DNA from: JBBDMX01 sp038241095
GTDB taxonomy: Bacteria; Planctomycetota; Phycisphaerae; Phycisphaerales; Phycisphaeraceae
Length of the DNA stretch: 24,508 bases
Reading direction: 5' to 3'
Assembly (NCBI GenBank): GCA_038241095.1
Contig: JBBRGB010000018.1
Location: 1 to 24,508 of the forward strand
Shown here: in pieces, positions 1-8,871 of the stretch
How the letters are laid out: every line of letters starts with the position of its first letter
Numbering within the stretch: the first letter of the stretch is position 1
Position numbers and translations under genes: made by a program
The notes under the pieces: model-generated
What the model saw: the letters and a program-made list of their open reading frames with translations, nothing else
Told to the model about the DNA's origin: nothing
Database searches by the model: none

Positions 1-2319
1 CCGACCCACGACGAAGGGGGTGATGTCGAAAATCGAAGCCCGCAAGGGCGCGTCGATTTCGTGGCGTGAATCCAGCCGGGCGCGGTAATCGGTGGGCACG
101 CCCGCGGCCCGCAGGCCATCGACAAAACGCGTGGTGTTGGCAATGCCGAATTGCGTCAAGCTGTCGGCGGGGGTGAAGCCGCGATCCAAAGGCGTGTCCT
201 CTCCGCCACGGATGCGCAGGTAGCTCAAGCGGGTTTCACTGAAGTACGTCAGCCGATCTTCCCACAGGCTGGTGCCGATGCGGTAGTAGCCGAGTTCGGG
301 CAGCTTATCGACGGTGTAGCCCGGCGTTTGCAGGGTGGTGGTCTGCGTGGTGAAGTCGTTGAGTTCGTAGCGAGTCAGCAGGGTGAAGGCCTCGTCCTGA
401 TCCTGATGCTTGAGGTAGGCGGAGGTTTCCCACTGCCGGCTACTGTCGGCCATGCCGCTGAAAAACTCTTCCAAGAAAGTTTCATCGCTAACGGCTGAAA
501 GCTCCAACGAAAGCTCCCAATTCGCCGGCAGGTAATGGCGGTGTTGCCAATGGGCGAAGCCGCGTTGGTCGGCATCGTGGGGCACGTTGAGCCGACCACC
601 GATGGTGTCATCACCGCTGTCCCACGCCAAGGCATAGGCGTCGAAGTGGCCGAACATTTCCGGCATGGCGTAGCGGAGATTGACCCCGACGCCCGGGCCG
701 TGGTCACCCAGGTAGTCCAAGTTGCCCGTCAGGTCCACGCCGTCGGGCGCTTGCCGACCGGCTAGGGCGAAGATGTCCCAACGGGTGCGGAACTCCAGCC
801 CGTTGTTGCTGTTCTGGTTGACGCTGGCGCCGCGCAGGGGCGTCTTGCCAAACTCGCCGGCGACAAAGGGCCAATAGAAAAACGGCACGTGGCCCCAGCG
901 CAGGCGGGTGTTGGTGGCGCTGAAGCGATTGAGCGTTTGGCCGGCCTCATTCTTGCGTTGCGAGACGGTCATCTTGCTGGCGCGGATGGCGAAGTGCGGC
1001 TCGGCGAAATCGCTGGTGGTCAGCGTGGCGTCCTTGGCCGTCCAAGTGTCGCGCGATTCCTGCCGCAGCGTTTGGGCACGCATGTAAAGCGGGATGTGAT
1101 CGGTGACATCGAAGGTGTAAAACACGGCTTCGAGCAGCACGGCCTTGTTTTGCTTCAGATCGTAAAACACCCGCGGGGCGCGGACGGTGTAGGAGCCGTC
1201 GGTGATGACCACATCGTCTTCGAGGTAAATGCCGGTGATGCGGTCGGCGCCCACGGCCCCGGCCACGGGCTGGCCATCGCCCCCTGCTTCATCAGCCAAG
1301 AACATCACCACGTTGTCGGCCTGAAGCACCAGCGTCTGCTTGCCATCGGCGCTGTTGTATAGCACACGCACCTGGCCGATGAGCGAGACGGTGGCCTCGC
1401 GGCCTTCTTCGGCGGGGGAGTAAACGATGCGGTCTGCGTTGAAGGCGACGGTTCCCTGGGCCGGAAGAATAGCCCCGGTGTCGCTGCTGGGACGGGGTGT
1501 CTTTCCCGATTTAATGGCTTGCGCGTTGGTTCCACCAGCGGCACTTCCGGGGACAGAGGCCGGTTCCAAGCGCTGGGTGAATTGCGCCATTTGTTGTTGT
1601 TCGAGCACTTGGCGATGTGCCAGTTTGGAGGCCATCACTTCCGGGCCGTAGATCGCCGGCGTCGGGCTGACCGCCAAGGTGGGTTGACCGATGCCCGTCA
1701 GGTAGCGATTGAAACGTCCCTGTGCCTCGGCGACCAAGGCGTCATGCGGCGCGACACCCGCGGCCGGTCCCGTGCGCAAATCATTGGTCGCCAGTTTCAC
1801 CTCGCCCTTGGTCGCGGCGGTGATGAGCATTCGTCGCCCTTGCGTGCTGACGCCGCCCTTGCCCGAAAGCGAACGGACATCATCGAGGTAGATCGCCAGA
1901 TGGCGAACGGTCACGCCCGGCGCTTGATCGGTGTCGATTCGTGCCACGGCTTTGGCCGCCCGGAATCCGTAGGCACCGATGGTGACGCGCACATCGCCTT
2001 CCAATAGCACATAACGAACGCCGTGATCTTCCCAAGCCGTGGCGGCATTGGCTTGGAGCTGGGCATCGGCGTCCACCACCGGGTCCGACAGGGCCGTGTC
2101 CCAGCGCCAAGTGACGCCCGCGTCGGTGAGGCTGCGGGCGTCTTGCGCGGCAACGGGAGCGACGGGCACCGATGGCGCAACCGGGGCTTGAGCTGGTTCA
2201 AGGCTTTGGCCGTAGGTCGCGGGCAAGGCCAGCAGCAGCGTGGCGGAAGCGAAGGTGGTGATCAACGCCCTGCGGCGTCTCGCATGGCACGGATGGCGAT
2301 AGAGATGGGACTGCTGCAT
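1..2319 (-). CDS. lptD: LptD-like LPS-assembly outer membrane protein (OstA family), 3' end beyond window
   Basis: Reading the minus strand from the ATG at 2319 gives 773 uninterrupted codons, still open at base 1. Residues about 15-38 form a signal peptide (basic start, then a hydrophobic stretch ending LPATYGQS). Two OstA/LptA-like stretches follow: residues about 45-190 (VLLEGDVRVTIGAYGFRAAK) and about 290-420 (ITGIYLEDDVVITDGSYTV, APRVFYDLKQNKAVLLEAV). Around residue 476 comes HVPFFYWPFVAGEFGKTPLRG-like sequence typical of the LptD barrel entry, and the rest alternates like outer-membrane beta strands (ELGYYRIGTSLWEDRLTYF; HEIDAPLRASIFDITPFVVG). LptD inserts lipopolysaccharide into the outer leaflet with LptE; that role is family knowledge. 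The second OstA-like region is preceded by a long low-complexity linker (about residues 225-275), and the protein would be longer than the roughly 780 residues of E. coli LptD. It is divergent from the RND genes. The start is supported by the signal peptide and the promoter at 2354-2381; no strong Shine-Dalgarno is visible. Confidence 0.88.
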   Translation of the reverse strand, partial: MQQSHLYRHPCHARRRRALITTFASATLLLALPATYGQSLEPAQAPVAPSVPVAPVAAQDARSLTDAGVTWRWDTALSDPVVDADAQLQANAATAWEDHGVRYVLLEGDVRVTIGAYGFRAAKAVARIDTDQAPGVTVRHLAIYLDDVRSLSGKGGVSTQGRRMLITAATKGEVKLATNDLRTGPAAGVAPHDALVAEAQGRFNRYLTGIGQPTLAVSPTPAIYGPEVMASKLAHRQVLEQQQMAQFTQRLEPASVPGSAAGGTNAQAIKSGKTPRPSSDTGAILPAQGTVAFNADRIVYSPAEEGREATVSLIGQVRVLYNSADGKQTLVLQADNVVMFLADEAGGDGQPVAGAVGADRITGIYLEDDVVITDGSYTVRAPRVFYDLKQNKAVLLEAVFYTFDVTDHIPLYMRAQTLRQESRDTWTAKDATLTTSDFAEPHFAIRASKMTVSQRKNEAGQTLNRFSATNTRLRWGHVPFFYWPFVAGEFGKTPLRGASVNQNSNNGLEFRTRWDIFALAGRQAPDGVDLTGNLDYLGDHGPGVGVNLRYAMPEMFGHFDAYALAWDSGDDTIGGRLNVPHDADQRGFAHWQHRHYLPANWELSLELSAVSDETFLEEFFSGMADSSRQWETSAYLKHQDQDEAFTLLTRYELNDFTTQTTTLQTPGYTVDKLPELGYYRIGTSLWEDRLTYFSETRLSYLRIRGGEDTPLDRGFTPADSLTQFGIANTTRFVDGLRAAGVPTDYRARLDSRHEIDAPLRASIFDITPFVVGR

Positions 2320-2353
2320 GGGACGGCTGACTTTCGCTAAATCGGTGGCGGCG

Positions 2354-2381
2354 ATTATAAGGCCCGCGTCCCACGGGGCAA
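2354..2381 (-). promoter_or_regulatory. Sigma-70-like promoter of lptD
   Basis: On the minus strand TTGCCC (2381-2376) is followed after 16 nt by a perfect TATAAT (2359-2354). The expected start of transcription near 2347 leaves a leader of about 28 nt before the lptD ATG at 2319. Position and spacing fit a housekeeping promoter; no experimental evidence. Confidence 0.6.
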
Positions 2382-2511
2382 TTGTCGTCCCCAGCCCCCC
2401 CCCGTCCCACCAGCCAGCTTCACGAAGACGCGGACGGTTGCCGGCGTGGACTGTGGTATCTTTGTCAATCTTCCTTCCCGTTTCCCGCTTCAAGCCAATA
2501 ATTGATCTCCC

Positions 2512-3861
2512 ATGCCCACCACCACACGCATCAACTGGGTTTCTATTCTCGTTCGCGCCGGCGTCGCGGTGGTCATTGTGGTCGTGGCCCTGGTGATCTA
2601 CGAGGCTCTTTACGCCACCCGGCCGCGCCCCGAGGTGGTTGATGAAAAGGTGGGCCTGTCGCGGGTCAAAGTGTACGAGGTTCAACCCACGGCCATTAAC
2701 CGCCAGTGGCGCGGCTACGGCACCGCCGCGGCGATGGACGCCGCCGACGTGCCCGCCGAGGTCACCGCCATCGTCGCGGCCCGCCCCGAAGGCCTGCGCC
2801 CCGGTGCGATGGTTAAAAAAGGCCAACTGCTGCTGGAACTCGATGCCCAAGACCTTCAACGTCGGCTGACCACCGCGCAGGCGCAACAGACGGAAATCGA
2901 AGCCCGGCTGTCACAACTCGCCAGCGAGCAGGGCTTTCTCGAACGCCGGGTGAAACTCGAAAACCAAGAAGTCGCCATCGCCACCTCCGAACTGGAGCGG
3001 GTGCAAAAGCTGCGTGACACCCAGGCGGTCAATCCACGCGATTTGGAACAGGTCAAGAAATTGCTCATTGCCGCGGAACGCTCGCAACTGGCGACGGAGC
3101 AGGCCTTGGATGCGGTGCGTGAGACGCAAAAAAGTCTTGACGCTCAACAGGACGCGCAGAAGCAAGCCGTGGCCCAGGCCCGGCGGGACTTGGAGCGGAC
3201 CAAGATCATCAGCCCGATTGACGGCGTGCTGGCGAGTTTTGACGCCGATGTGGGCGAACAGGTTGTGGCCGGTCGTCGGGTGGCGCGGGTGGTGAATCTC
3301 CAGCGCATTGAAACCCCGATTCGTCTGCCCGCTTCGGCGCGGCTGGAGGTCAAGACCGGCGACTCCGTGACCCTTCATTCCACCGGTCAGGCCGAGTGCG
3401 AGTGGACGGCCAACATCGCCCGCCTTTCACCCGTCGATGACGAGGCCTCGCGCACCTTCACGGTTTACGCCGAGCTGCGGCAACCGTCGGATCCCGCAGC
3501 CATCCGCTTGGCGCCGGGACAGTTTGTCGAAGGCGTCATTACCACGGGTGGGGCCAATGGGGATGCAGACGCCAACGCGCCAATGATGACCCTGGTGCCC
3601 CGCAGCGCCATTGAGGCGGATCGCATCTGGTTGGTCGAAAACGGCAAGGTTCGCAGTCATCCGGCCAAGGTCGCCTTCGCTCTGGAGCGTGCCATGTCTT
3701 CCACCGGGTTGGAAGTGCGTGAGTGGTCGGTGCTGGAGGAGAACTTGCCCGCCGGCACACAGGTCATCATCAATCCGCCCCGTGCCTTGGCCGAGGGCCA
3801 GTTGGTGGAGGTGGTGGGCGACGTTGAATCCGCCACGCCTTTGCGGGAGGCACAGCCGTGA
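2512..3861 (+). CDS. RND efflux periplasmic adaptor (membrane fusion protein, HlyD/AcrA family)
   Basis: The 449-residue product has an uncleaved N-terminal membrane anchor (residues about 9-33). A first lipoyl half-motif lies at about 81-112 (VPAEVTAIVAARPEGLRPGA, then VKKGQLLLELD). A long helical hairpin runs from about 113-229, rich in Q, E, A and R. The second lipoyl half is at about 230-264 (TKIISPIDGVLASFDADVGE), followed by beta-barrel and membrane-proximal domains. This is the domain order of AcrA/HlyD adaptors, which bridge an inner-membrane RND pump and an outer-membrane channel. It overlaps the permease gene by 4 nt, so the two are surely co-transcribed and translationally coupled. 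No TolC-like channel gene is present in the window. No clear Shine-Dalgarno precedes the ATG. The substrate cannot be read from sequence. Confidence 0.93.
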   Translation: MPTTTRINWVSILVRAGVAVVIVVVALVIYEALYATRPRPEVVDEKVGLSRVKVYEVQPTAINRQWRGYGTAAAMDAADVPAEVTAIVAARPEGLRPGAMVKKGQLLLELDAQDLQRRLTTAQAQQTEIEARLSQLASEQGFLERRVKLENQEVAIATSELERVQKLRDTQAVNPRDLEQVKKLLIAAERSQLATEQALDAVRETQKSLDAQQDAQKQAVAQARRDLERTKIISPIDGVLASFDADVGEQVVAGRRVARVVNLQRIETPIRLPASARLEVKTGDSVTLHSTGQAECEWTANIARLSPVDDEASRTFTVYAELRQPSDPAAIRLAPGQFVEGVITTGGANGDADANAPMMTLVPRSAIEADRIWLVENGKVRSHPAKVAFALERAMSSTGLEVREWSVLEENLPAGTQVIINPPRALAEGQLVEVVGDVESATPLREAQP

Positions 3862-6800
3862 GCATTGTCAGTTTCGCGGTGCGCAAGCCCGTGCCCGTCA
3901 ATCTGCTGATGCTGGTGCTGATGCTGGGCGGCGCTTTTGCCGGCCTGTCGCTGCGGCGCGAGTTTTTTCCCGAAGTCCAGCCTGAAAGCGCCTCGCTCAC
4001 CCTGGTCTATCCCGGCGCGACGCCGGAGGAAATTGAAACCAGCCTGGCCAAAAAAGTCGAGGACAAAATCGCCGAGATCGATGAGGTTGACAAGCTCACC
4101 ACCAGCATCGGCGAAGGGGGCGGCGGCATCATCATCGAGTTCCGCGAGGGCATCGGCGACGTGGACAAGGCCATCCGCGAAGTCGAACGCGCCATCGATG
4201 GCCTGCGCGACCTGCCCGAAGGGAGCGAGCGTTCCACCATCACCGAAATCGAGCCGCAGATTCCCGTGATTCGTTTTGTGCTTTACGGCGATGTGGATGA
4301 GATCGTGTTGAAGCGTGCCATGCGTGCCATGCGCGATGAGTTAAAAACGCTGCCGGGCATGGGCACGGTGCAGTTCAACGGCGTGCGCGATTATGAAGTC
4401 CGGGTGGAAGTCAACGGCCCGCAGCTCATCAAGTACGGCATCAGTCTGCCGGAGGTCACCCAGGCGATTCGCAACTGGATGCAGGAACTACCCGGCGGCA
4501 CGGTCAAGACCGGCGGACAGAACATCAAGATCCGCACCATGGGCGTCGAGGAACGGGCCGCGGCCATTCGCCAGATCGTGCTTCGCGCCGGCCAAGGCGG
4601 CGCGGCCTTGCGCGTCGGCGACATCGCCGAAGTGCGCGAGGCCTTTGTGGAGGACGATGTCGCCCAACGACAGGACGGCCTGCCCGCCTTGAGCTTGACG
4701 GTGTTCAAAAGCGGCAAGCAGGACATCATCCACATGGCGGATTTGATCAAGGCCTACGCCGCCGGCCGCAAGGGTGAAGCGTTGCCGCTGACGATGGATG
4801 AACGCATCAACGGCATCCGCAACTGGATGAGTGGAACTGGTGATGGGGGAGGCGAGCCGGTGCTTTCGGAGCGGCAAAAGGCGTATCGCCTTGGCGCGGG
4901 TTCGGCCGTGCCTTTGCCACCGGGGACGAACTTGGTGCTGCTATCGGACTTTTCCCGTTATGTGCAGGGCCGACTCGATTTGCTCTTAAAAAACGCCGCT
5001 TGGGGCGGAACACTGGTCTTCATCACGCTGATGATCTTCCTGAACTGGCGGGCGGCGGTCTGGGTCGGGCTGGGCATGATCACCGCCCTCTTGGGCACGC
5101 TGCTGTTGATGTGGGCCTTTGACATGTCCCTCAACTTCCTGACCATGTTCGGCCTGATCATCGTCGTGGGCATCCTCGTGGACGATGGCATCGTGGTCTC
5201 GGAAAACATCCAAGCCTGGCATGAACGCGGCGTGCCGGCGCTCGACGCGGCCTTGGGCGGAACCACCCAAGTCCTCTGGCCCGTGGTCTCCACCGTGCTG
5301 ACCAACATCGTCGCTTTCCTGCCCCTGACCTTTATCAAAGGGCAGATCGGCGACCTCATGGGGGCTCTGCCTTGGGTCGTCACTTTCGCCATGATCATGA
5401 GCTTGGTCGAGGCCCTGCTCATTTTGCCCAGCCACTTGGGCCACTCCCTGCGCAACCGCGACCGCATTCGGGAAACATCCAAGCACCACCCCATCGCCCG
5501 CCTGGAAAAAGTCCGCGACGACCTGATTTTCAAACGCTTCATCCCTTGGTACACCCATGTCATCGGGGCATCGCTCAAGTTCCGTTACATCAGCAGCGCC
5601 ATTGCCATCGCGTTGCTGGTCATCACTCTGGGAATGGTCGTCGGGGGACGAGTGCGGTTCACCTTCCTGCCCAAGACCGATGCCGAAACCGTGCTGGTGG
5701 ATGTGCGCTTGCCCATCGGCTCGCCGCTGACCGAAACGCAAAAGGTGGTTGCCGACATCGAACACGCCGCCCAGGCACAGAGCGAAGTCAAGAGCATCTC
5801 CTCGGTGCTCGGTGCCCGCGCCAACATCGACACCGGCACCACCGAGGCCAACTCGCCCCACATCGCGCAGATATTTTTGGAACTGTCGTTGGTGGAGGAT
5901 CGCAACCGCACCAGTTCGCAGGTCATCGCCTCCATTCGTCAAGCCTTGGGGGGCAAGCTCGATGAGGTTGAACGCATTCGCTTCAGCGAGTTGACCGGCG
6001 GGCCGGGGGATCAGGACATCACCATCGACCTGCGCGGGCCTGATGAGCGAAGGCTTGCCGAGGCCGCCGACGCCGCCCGCGCCATGCTCGCCGAGTTCGT
6101 CGGCGTCCACGACATCGCCGACAACAATGATCTGGGCCAGCGTGAATTGCGTGTGACTTTGAAACCTTCCGCCCCGCCGGGTTTCACAGCCTCGGGTGTC
6201 TCTCAACAAGTCCGCGGCGCGCTTTACGGCCTGGACGCCCATGTCTTTTCCGACCAGCAGGAGGACATCAACGTCCGAGTGCGGCTGGATTCGGCGACCC
6301 GCTCCAGCATCACGGCCGTGCGCGACCTGTGGGTCATCGGCCCAACGGGCCAGGCCGTGCCCTTGGCGGAAATCGCCCAAGTGGAGGACAGCCAAACCTA
6401 CGCCTCGATTCACCGCATCAATCGCCAACGCGCGGTAACGGTTACAGCCGATGTCGATCCCCGTCTCAGCCCCGAGTCGATTGTCTCTGGCCTGCCACTG
6501 GACAAGTTGCGCCAGCAATTTCCCGATGTCGAAGTCTCGATGGGTGGCCGGCAAGAACAGGAGGCTGATGCGTTTTCCAGTCTGCCCTTGGGGCTGGCCG
6601 CGGCGCTGGTAATGATCTACGTGCTATTGGCGTGGCTGTTCAACAGCTTGACACAGCCGTTTCTGGTCATGCTCGTCATCCCCTTCAGCATCGTCGGGAC
6701 CGTCTGGGGCCACCTCTTGCTGGGCTACGATCTGACTTTCATCAGCATGTTGGGCTATGTGGCGCTTTCGGGCATCGTGGTCAACGATTCGCTGGTCTTT

Positions 6801-7154
6801 GTGGAGTTCTACAACGAGGAATTGGCCCGCGGGTTGCAACCGCGGCAGGCGCTCATCAGTGCAGGCCAGCAGCGGTTTAGGCCCATCATGCTCACCACCC
6901 TGACCACCGTCTTGGGCCTGACGCCGATGGTGTTGGAGACATCATTCCAAGCCAAGTTCCTCATTCCCATGGCCATCACCATCAGCTTCGGCCTAATGAG
7001 TTCGACGCTATTGGTGCTCATCGTGCTACCCTGCGTGCTGATCATCCGCGACGATGTTGGCGCGATGGCGCACTGGCTCTGGCACGGCCGGTCACGCGAC
7101 CCCGCAACTGCATTCGTGGCCGAGGTTTCGCCCGTGGAGGGGATGAGGGGATGA
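3858..7154 (+). CDS. RND-family efflux permease (AcrB/MdtB-like)
   Basis: The 1098-residue product shows the RND layout: TM1 near residues 14-34, a first porter loop opening with FFPEVQPESASLTLVYPGAT, a TM2-6 cluster from about 378, a second large loop from about 605, and a C-terminal TM cluster from about 915. TM4 carries the proton-relay acidic pair (ILVDDGIVVSEN, Asp442-Asp443). TM10 has GIVVNDSLVFVEF (Asn976-Asp977), where AcrB has a lysine, so it resembles the MdtB/C-type subgroup more than AcrB. Family role: proton-driven export with the adjacent adaptor. The GTG start overlaps the adaptor stop (GTGA) and has GGGAGG 7 nt upstream. An insertion of about 50 residues with a glycine-rich patch (GTGDGGGEP) lies before TM2. 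The last codons (EGMRG, stop) are written by the octamer repeat that begins at 7137. Substrate unknown. Confidence 0.95.
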   Translation: MSIVSFAVRKPVPVNLLMLVLMLGGAFAGLSLRREFFPEVQPESASLTLVYPGATPEEIETSLAKKVEDKIAEIDEVDKLTTSIGEGGGGIIIEFREGIGDVDKAIREVERAIDGLRDLPEGSERSTITEIEPQIPVIRFVLYGDVDEIVLKRAMRAMRDELKTLPGMGTVQFNGVRDYEVRVEVNGPQLIKYGISLPEVTQAIRNWMQELPGGTVKTGGQNIKIRTMGVEERAAAIRQIVLRAGQGGAALRVGDIAEVREAFVEDDVAQRQDGLPALSLTVFKSGKQDIIHMADLIKAYAAGRKGEALPLTMDERINGIRNWMSGTGDGGGEPVLSERQKAYRLGAGSAVPLPPGTNLVLLSDFSRYVQGRLDLLLKNAAWGGTLVFITLMIFLNWRAAVWVGLGMITALLGTLLLMWAFDMSLNFLTMFGLIIVVGILVDDGIVVSENIQAWHERGVPALDAALGGTTQVLWPVVSTVLTNIVAFLPLTFIKGQIGDLMGALPWVVTFAMIMSLVEALLILPSHLGHSLRNRDRIRETSKHHPIARLEKVRDDLIFKRFIPWYTHVIGASLKFRYISSAIAIALLVITLGMVVGGRVRFTFLPKTDAETVLVDVRLPIGSPLTETQKVVADIEHAAQAQSEVKSISSVLGARANIDTGTTEANSPHIAQIFLELSLVEDRNRTSSQVIASIRQALGGKLDEVERIRFSELTGGPGDQDITIDLRGPDERRLAEAADAARAMLAEFVGVHDIADNNDLGQRELRVTLKPSAPPGFTASGVSQQVRGALYGLDAHVFSDQQEDINVRVRLDSATRSSITAVRDLWVIGPTGQAVPLAEIAQVEDSQTYASIHRINRQRAVTVTADVDPRLSPESIVSGLPLDKLRQQFPDVEVSMGGRQEQEADAFSSLPLGLAAALVMIYVLLAWLFNSLTQPFLVMLVIPFSIVGTVWGHLLLGYDLTFISMLGYVALSGIVVNDSLVFVEFYNEELARGLQPRQALISAGQQRFRPIMLTTLTTVLGLTPMVLETSFQAKFLIPMAITISFGLMSSTLLVLIVLPCVLIIRDDVGAMAHWLWHGRSRDPATAFVAEVSPVEGMRG

Positions 7155-7240
7155 GGGGATGAGGGAGTGACAAGGTGAAAGGGTGAGGGGGTGAATGTAA
7201 GCACTGCGCCATTCACCTTGTCACCCTATCACCTTGTCAC
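7137..7240. repeat. Octamer tandem repeat folding into a long inverted repeat (element A)
   Basis: From 7137 to 7192 the plus strand is seven consecutive 8-nt units: GAGGGGAT three times, then GAGGGAGT, GACAAGGT, GAAAGGGT and GAGGGGGT. The opposite arm (7211-7240) has 8-nt units of the form TRTCACCY. Arms 7167-7196 and 7211-7240 are complementary at 26 of 30 positions with a 14-nt loop. The element contains the permease stop codon and ends just before the lipoprotein promoter. As RNA it would form a strong stem that could end or protect the efflux transcript; no U-tract follows, so it is not a classic intrinsic terminator. Confidence 0.8.
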
Positions 7241-7268
7241 CGTGTCATCTCTCTGACCGCCGCACCGC

Positions 7269-7274
7269 TACAAT
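7269..7274 (+). promoter_or_regulatory. -10 box (TACAAT) 6 nt before the lipoprotein start, probable leaderless transcript
   Basis: TACAAT ends 6 nt before the ATG at 7281, so transcription would begin at or next to the start codon. No Shine-Dalgarno is visible in the short gap (TTCTCC), which agrees with a leaderless message. No convincing -35 at 17 nt. The same arrangement is seen before mqnA. Confidence 0.4.
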
Positions 7275-7280
7275 TTCTCC

Positions 7281-7559
7281 ATGCTCCGCCTCCACCCCCG
7301 TCTCCTTCTCCTCGCACTGACCGCCCCGCTGTTGCTGAGCGCCTGTCAGGAGCGCATCGTCAGCAGCCGGGGGGTGCTGACCGACCGACAGCTACCGCGA
7401 GATTTGCGTGACGTCCCACGCGAGTATCGGCCGGTGGTTGAGCCAGCCAACACTCCGCGTGTCAAACCGCCCAAATCTTCCAAAGCCGCCAAGTCCGCCG
7501 CGGCGGAAAAGCCCGTCGGCGATGCCTCAAAGAGGCCTGCGGTTTCCACCCCCAAATAG
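7281..7559 (+). CDS. Small predicted lipoprotein, function unknown
   Basis: This 92-residue protein starts with a positively charged n-region, a leucine-rich hydrophobic core and a lipobox LLSAC, so Cys22 should be lipidated after signal peptidase II cleavage. The mature part is only about 70 residues, hydrophilic, and ends in a Lys/Ala/Pro-rich low-complexity tail (PPKSSKAAKSAAAEKPVGD). I do not recognise a family. It sits after the efflux permease, separated by the hairpin element A and with its own -10 box, so it is probably transcribed independently. It converges on the glycosyltransferase gene downstream. The lipobox and normal codon use argue that it is real despite its size. It is likely anchored in a periplasm-facing membrane leaflet. 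Confidence 0.72.
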   Translation: MLRLHPRLLLLALTAPLLLSACQERIVSSRGVLTDRQLPRDLRDVPREYRPVVEPANTPRVKPPKSSKAAKSAAAEKPVGDASKRPAVSTPK

Positions 7560-7641
7560 GGTTTCAAATCTGCTTCGTCCGAGCCGCAAGGCGCAGGCCT
7601 GCGGAGGAACGTCCCCGCGTGTGCGCATATCCTTGCTCCTT

Positions 7642-7675
7642 CGTCCGAGGGCTTACGCCCTTCGGCTCTGACGAG
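7642..7675. repeat. REP-like hairpin repeat, copy 1
   Basis: This 34-nt block matches 13495-13528 at 32 of 34 positions. It contains a near-perfect palindrome, CCGAGGGC-TTAC-GCCCTTCGG. It lies at the meeting point of two convergent genes, a usual site for REP elements, and writes the last codons and TAA stop of the minus-strand glycosyltransferase (ending SRQSRRA). A transcript from either side would fold here, so a role in 3'-end formation is plausible. The upstream stretch 7575-7600 is a further imperfect GC-rich palindrome (CCGCA...TGCGG). Confidence 0.75.
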
Positions 7676-8870
7676 ACGGATCGCTGGCGGTGGCGCGATC
7701 GACCAGTGAGGTCAAAACTCTGTCAGAGTCGAAGTGCTCGCGGGCGATTTCGAGGGCGACGGCGCTGTGATGGTCGGGGTCGGCGGCCACGGCGATGATG
7801 GCGGCGGCGGCTTGATCGATGTTGGTAAACGCCAGCAGGCCGGCGGCGTGGGGCAGCAGGTCGCTCCAGCCCGTGTCTTGCACAATGGCCGGGACGCCTA
7901 GGGCGAGGTAGCAGGCGGTGCGACAACTGAACCAACCGCTGCGGGAGGCGACGTAGGCGTTTTTGGCGACACTGCATTCCCCCAGCGAGCTGGCCAGGTA
8001 ATCGCGATAGACCCACGGGTCGTGAGACATGGAAAGGCCGTCGCGCAGATGCCAGCCGCGCTGTTGCAATAGTTCGCGTGGGGCCGGGCCGGAGAGGGCG
8101 ACTTCCAGAGGCAGGGCGCTACGCGCGGGCAGGTCGATGAAGCGGTGGAACTCGGCACTCTTGCCGCCGTAGCCAACGCCGTTGTACGTCGGCCCTTTTT
8201 CCGTCGGCTCCCACGAGGCCACGGTGGTCAGCATTCGCCGCCGTTGCTCGACGGGCACTTGGGCGCAAGCCCAGGCGTCGAGCACGATGGGTTGCCGGGT
8301 GGGAAGCCAGGTGATCGGCCCGGTGGGCACGCGGCAATCCGGCTGGCCGAGTTTTTCGCCGAAGGTGAAAAAGACGTGGTGATGTTGCCGCCACCAAGCG
8401 AGTTTTTCCGCGGCCTTGGCCTGCGTCGCTTCATCCGTCGCCGGGTCGGGCAGGAGCGAAGCCTGGGTGTACATGGGGTCGCTGTCGATGAAGGCGATGC
8501 GTTTGGCCGCCAGGTATTCATCGCGCAGCCAGCACGAAGCCGAGATGTGCAAGAGCAAGTCGGCCTCCTTGCAGAAGGCCGCAACTCGCTCCGGCTCCCA
8601 GCCGTGCGTGGCCCCTGTGGCGTCGCGGTAATGCCAGCGTTTCGATAGGCCTGGTTCGAGTTTTTCCAGATGGGCCGCGAACGCCAAGGCGTTGTCGTGC
8701 CCCGATTCCACCCACGTCTCTTTGCGCGGGTCGTAACACCACTTGCCGGTGTCTTCGAGATACAGCACCTCGTGGCCCAAACGCAGCAGCCCCAAGGCGT
8801 ACTGGATGTAATCCCAGAACACGCCCCCGAAGGGATAAGTCACTGCCATGCCGGTGGTGATGATGCGCAT
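7653..8870 (-). CDS. Glycosyltransferase, group-1/CgeB-like
   Basis: The 405-residue product opens with a Rossmann-like strand and the loop MRIITTGMAVTYPFGGVFWD, as in GT-B enzymes. It has the C-terminal donor-site pattern SGWFSCRTACYLALGVPAIV followed by QDTGWS and a later FTNIDQAAAAI stretch. This pattern is found in Glyco_trans_1_2/CgeB-type proteins. Length and layout fit a cytoplasmic GT-B glycosyltransferase; donor and acceptor are unknown. It is the third gene of a minus-strand series after the GH-GT2 fusion and the ABC exporter, which suggests a shared glycan pathway. The start codon is only 1 nt from the heptamer repeat element B, so its leader is the repeat and no Shine-Dalgarno exists. 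The final residues (SRQSRRA) come from the REP-like repeat and may be a recent extension. Confidence 0.8.
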   Translation of the reverse strand: MRIITTGMAVTYPFGGVFWDYIQYALGLLRLGHEVLYLEDTGKWCYDPRKETWVESGHDNALAFAAHLEKLEPGLSKRWHYRDATGATHGWEPERVAAFCKEADLLLHISASCWLRDEYLAAKRIAFIDSDPMYTQASLLPDPATDEATQAKAAEKLAWWRQHHHVFFTFGEKLGQPDCRVPTGPITWLPTRQPIVLDAWACAQVPVEQRRRMLTTVASWEPTEKGPTYNGVGYGGKSAEFHRFIDLPARSALPLEVALSGPAPRELLQQRGWHLRDGLSMSHDPWVYRDYLASSLGECSVAKNAYVASRSGWFSCRTACYLALGVPAIVQDTGWSDLLPHAAGLLAFTNIDQAAAAIIAVAADPDHHSAVALEIAREHFDSDRVLTSLVDRATASDPSRQSRRA

Positions 8871-8871
8871 T

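Noticed and set aside
4986..6554. Long open frame on the minus strand inside the RND permease gene
   Set aside because: It is antisense to a fully recognisable permease, has a composition rich in Q, D and H typical of GC-rich shadows, and shows no known motif.
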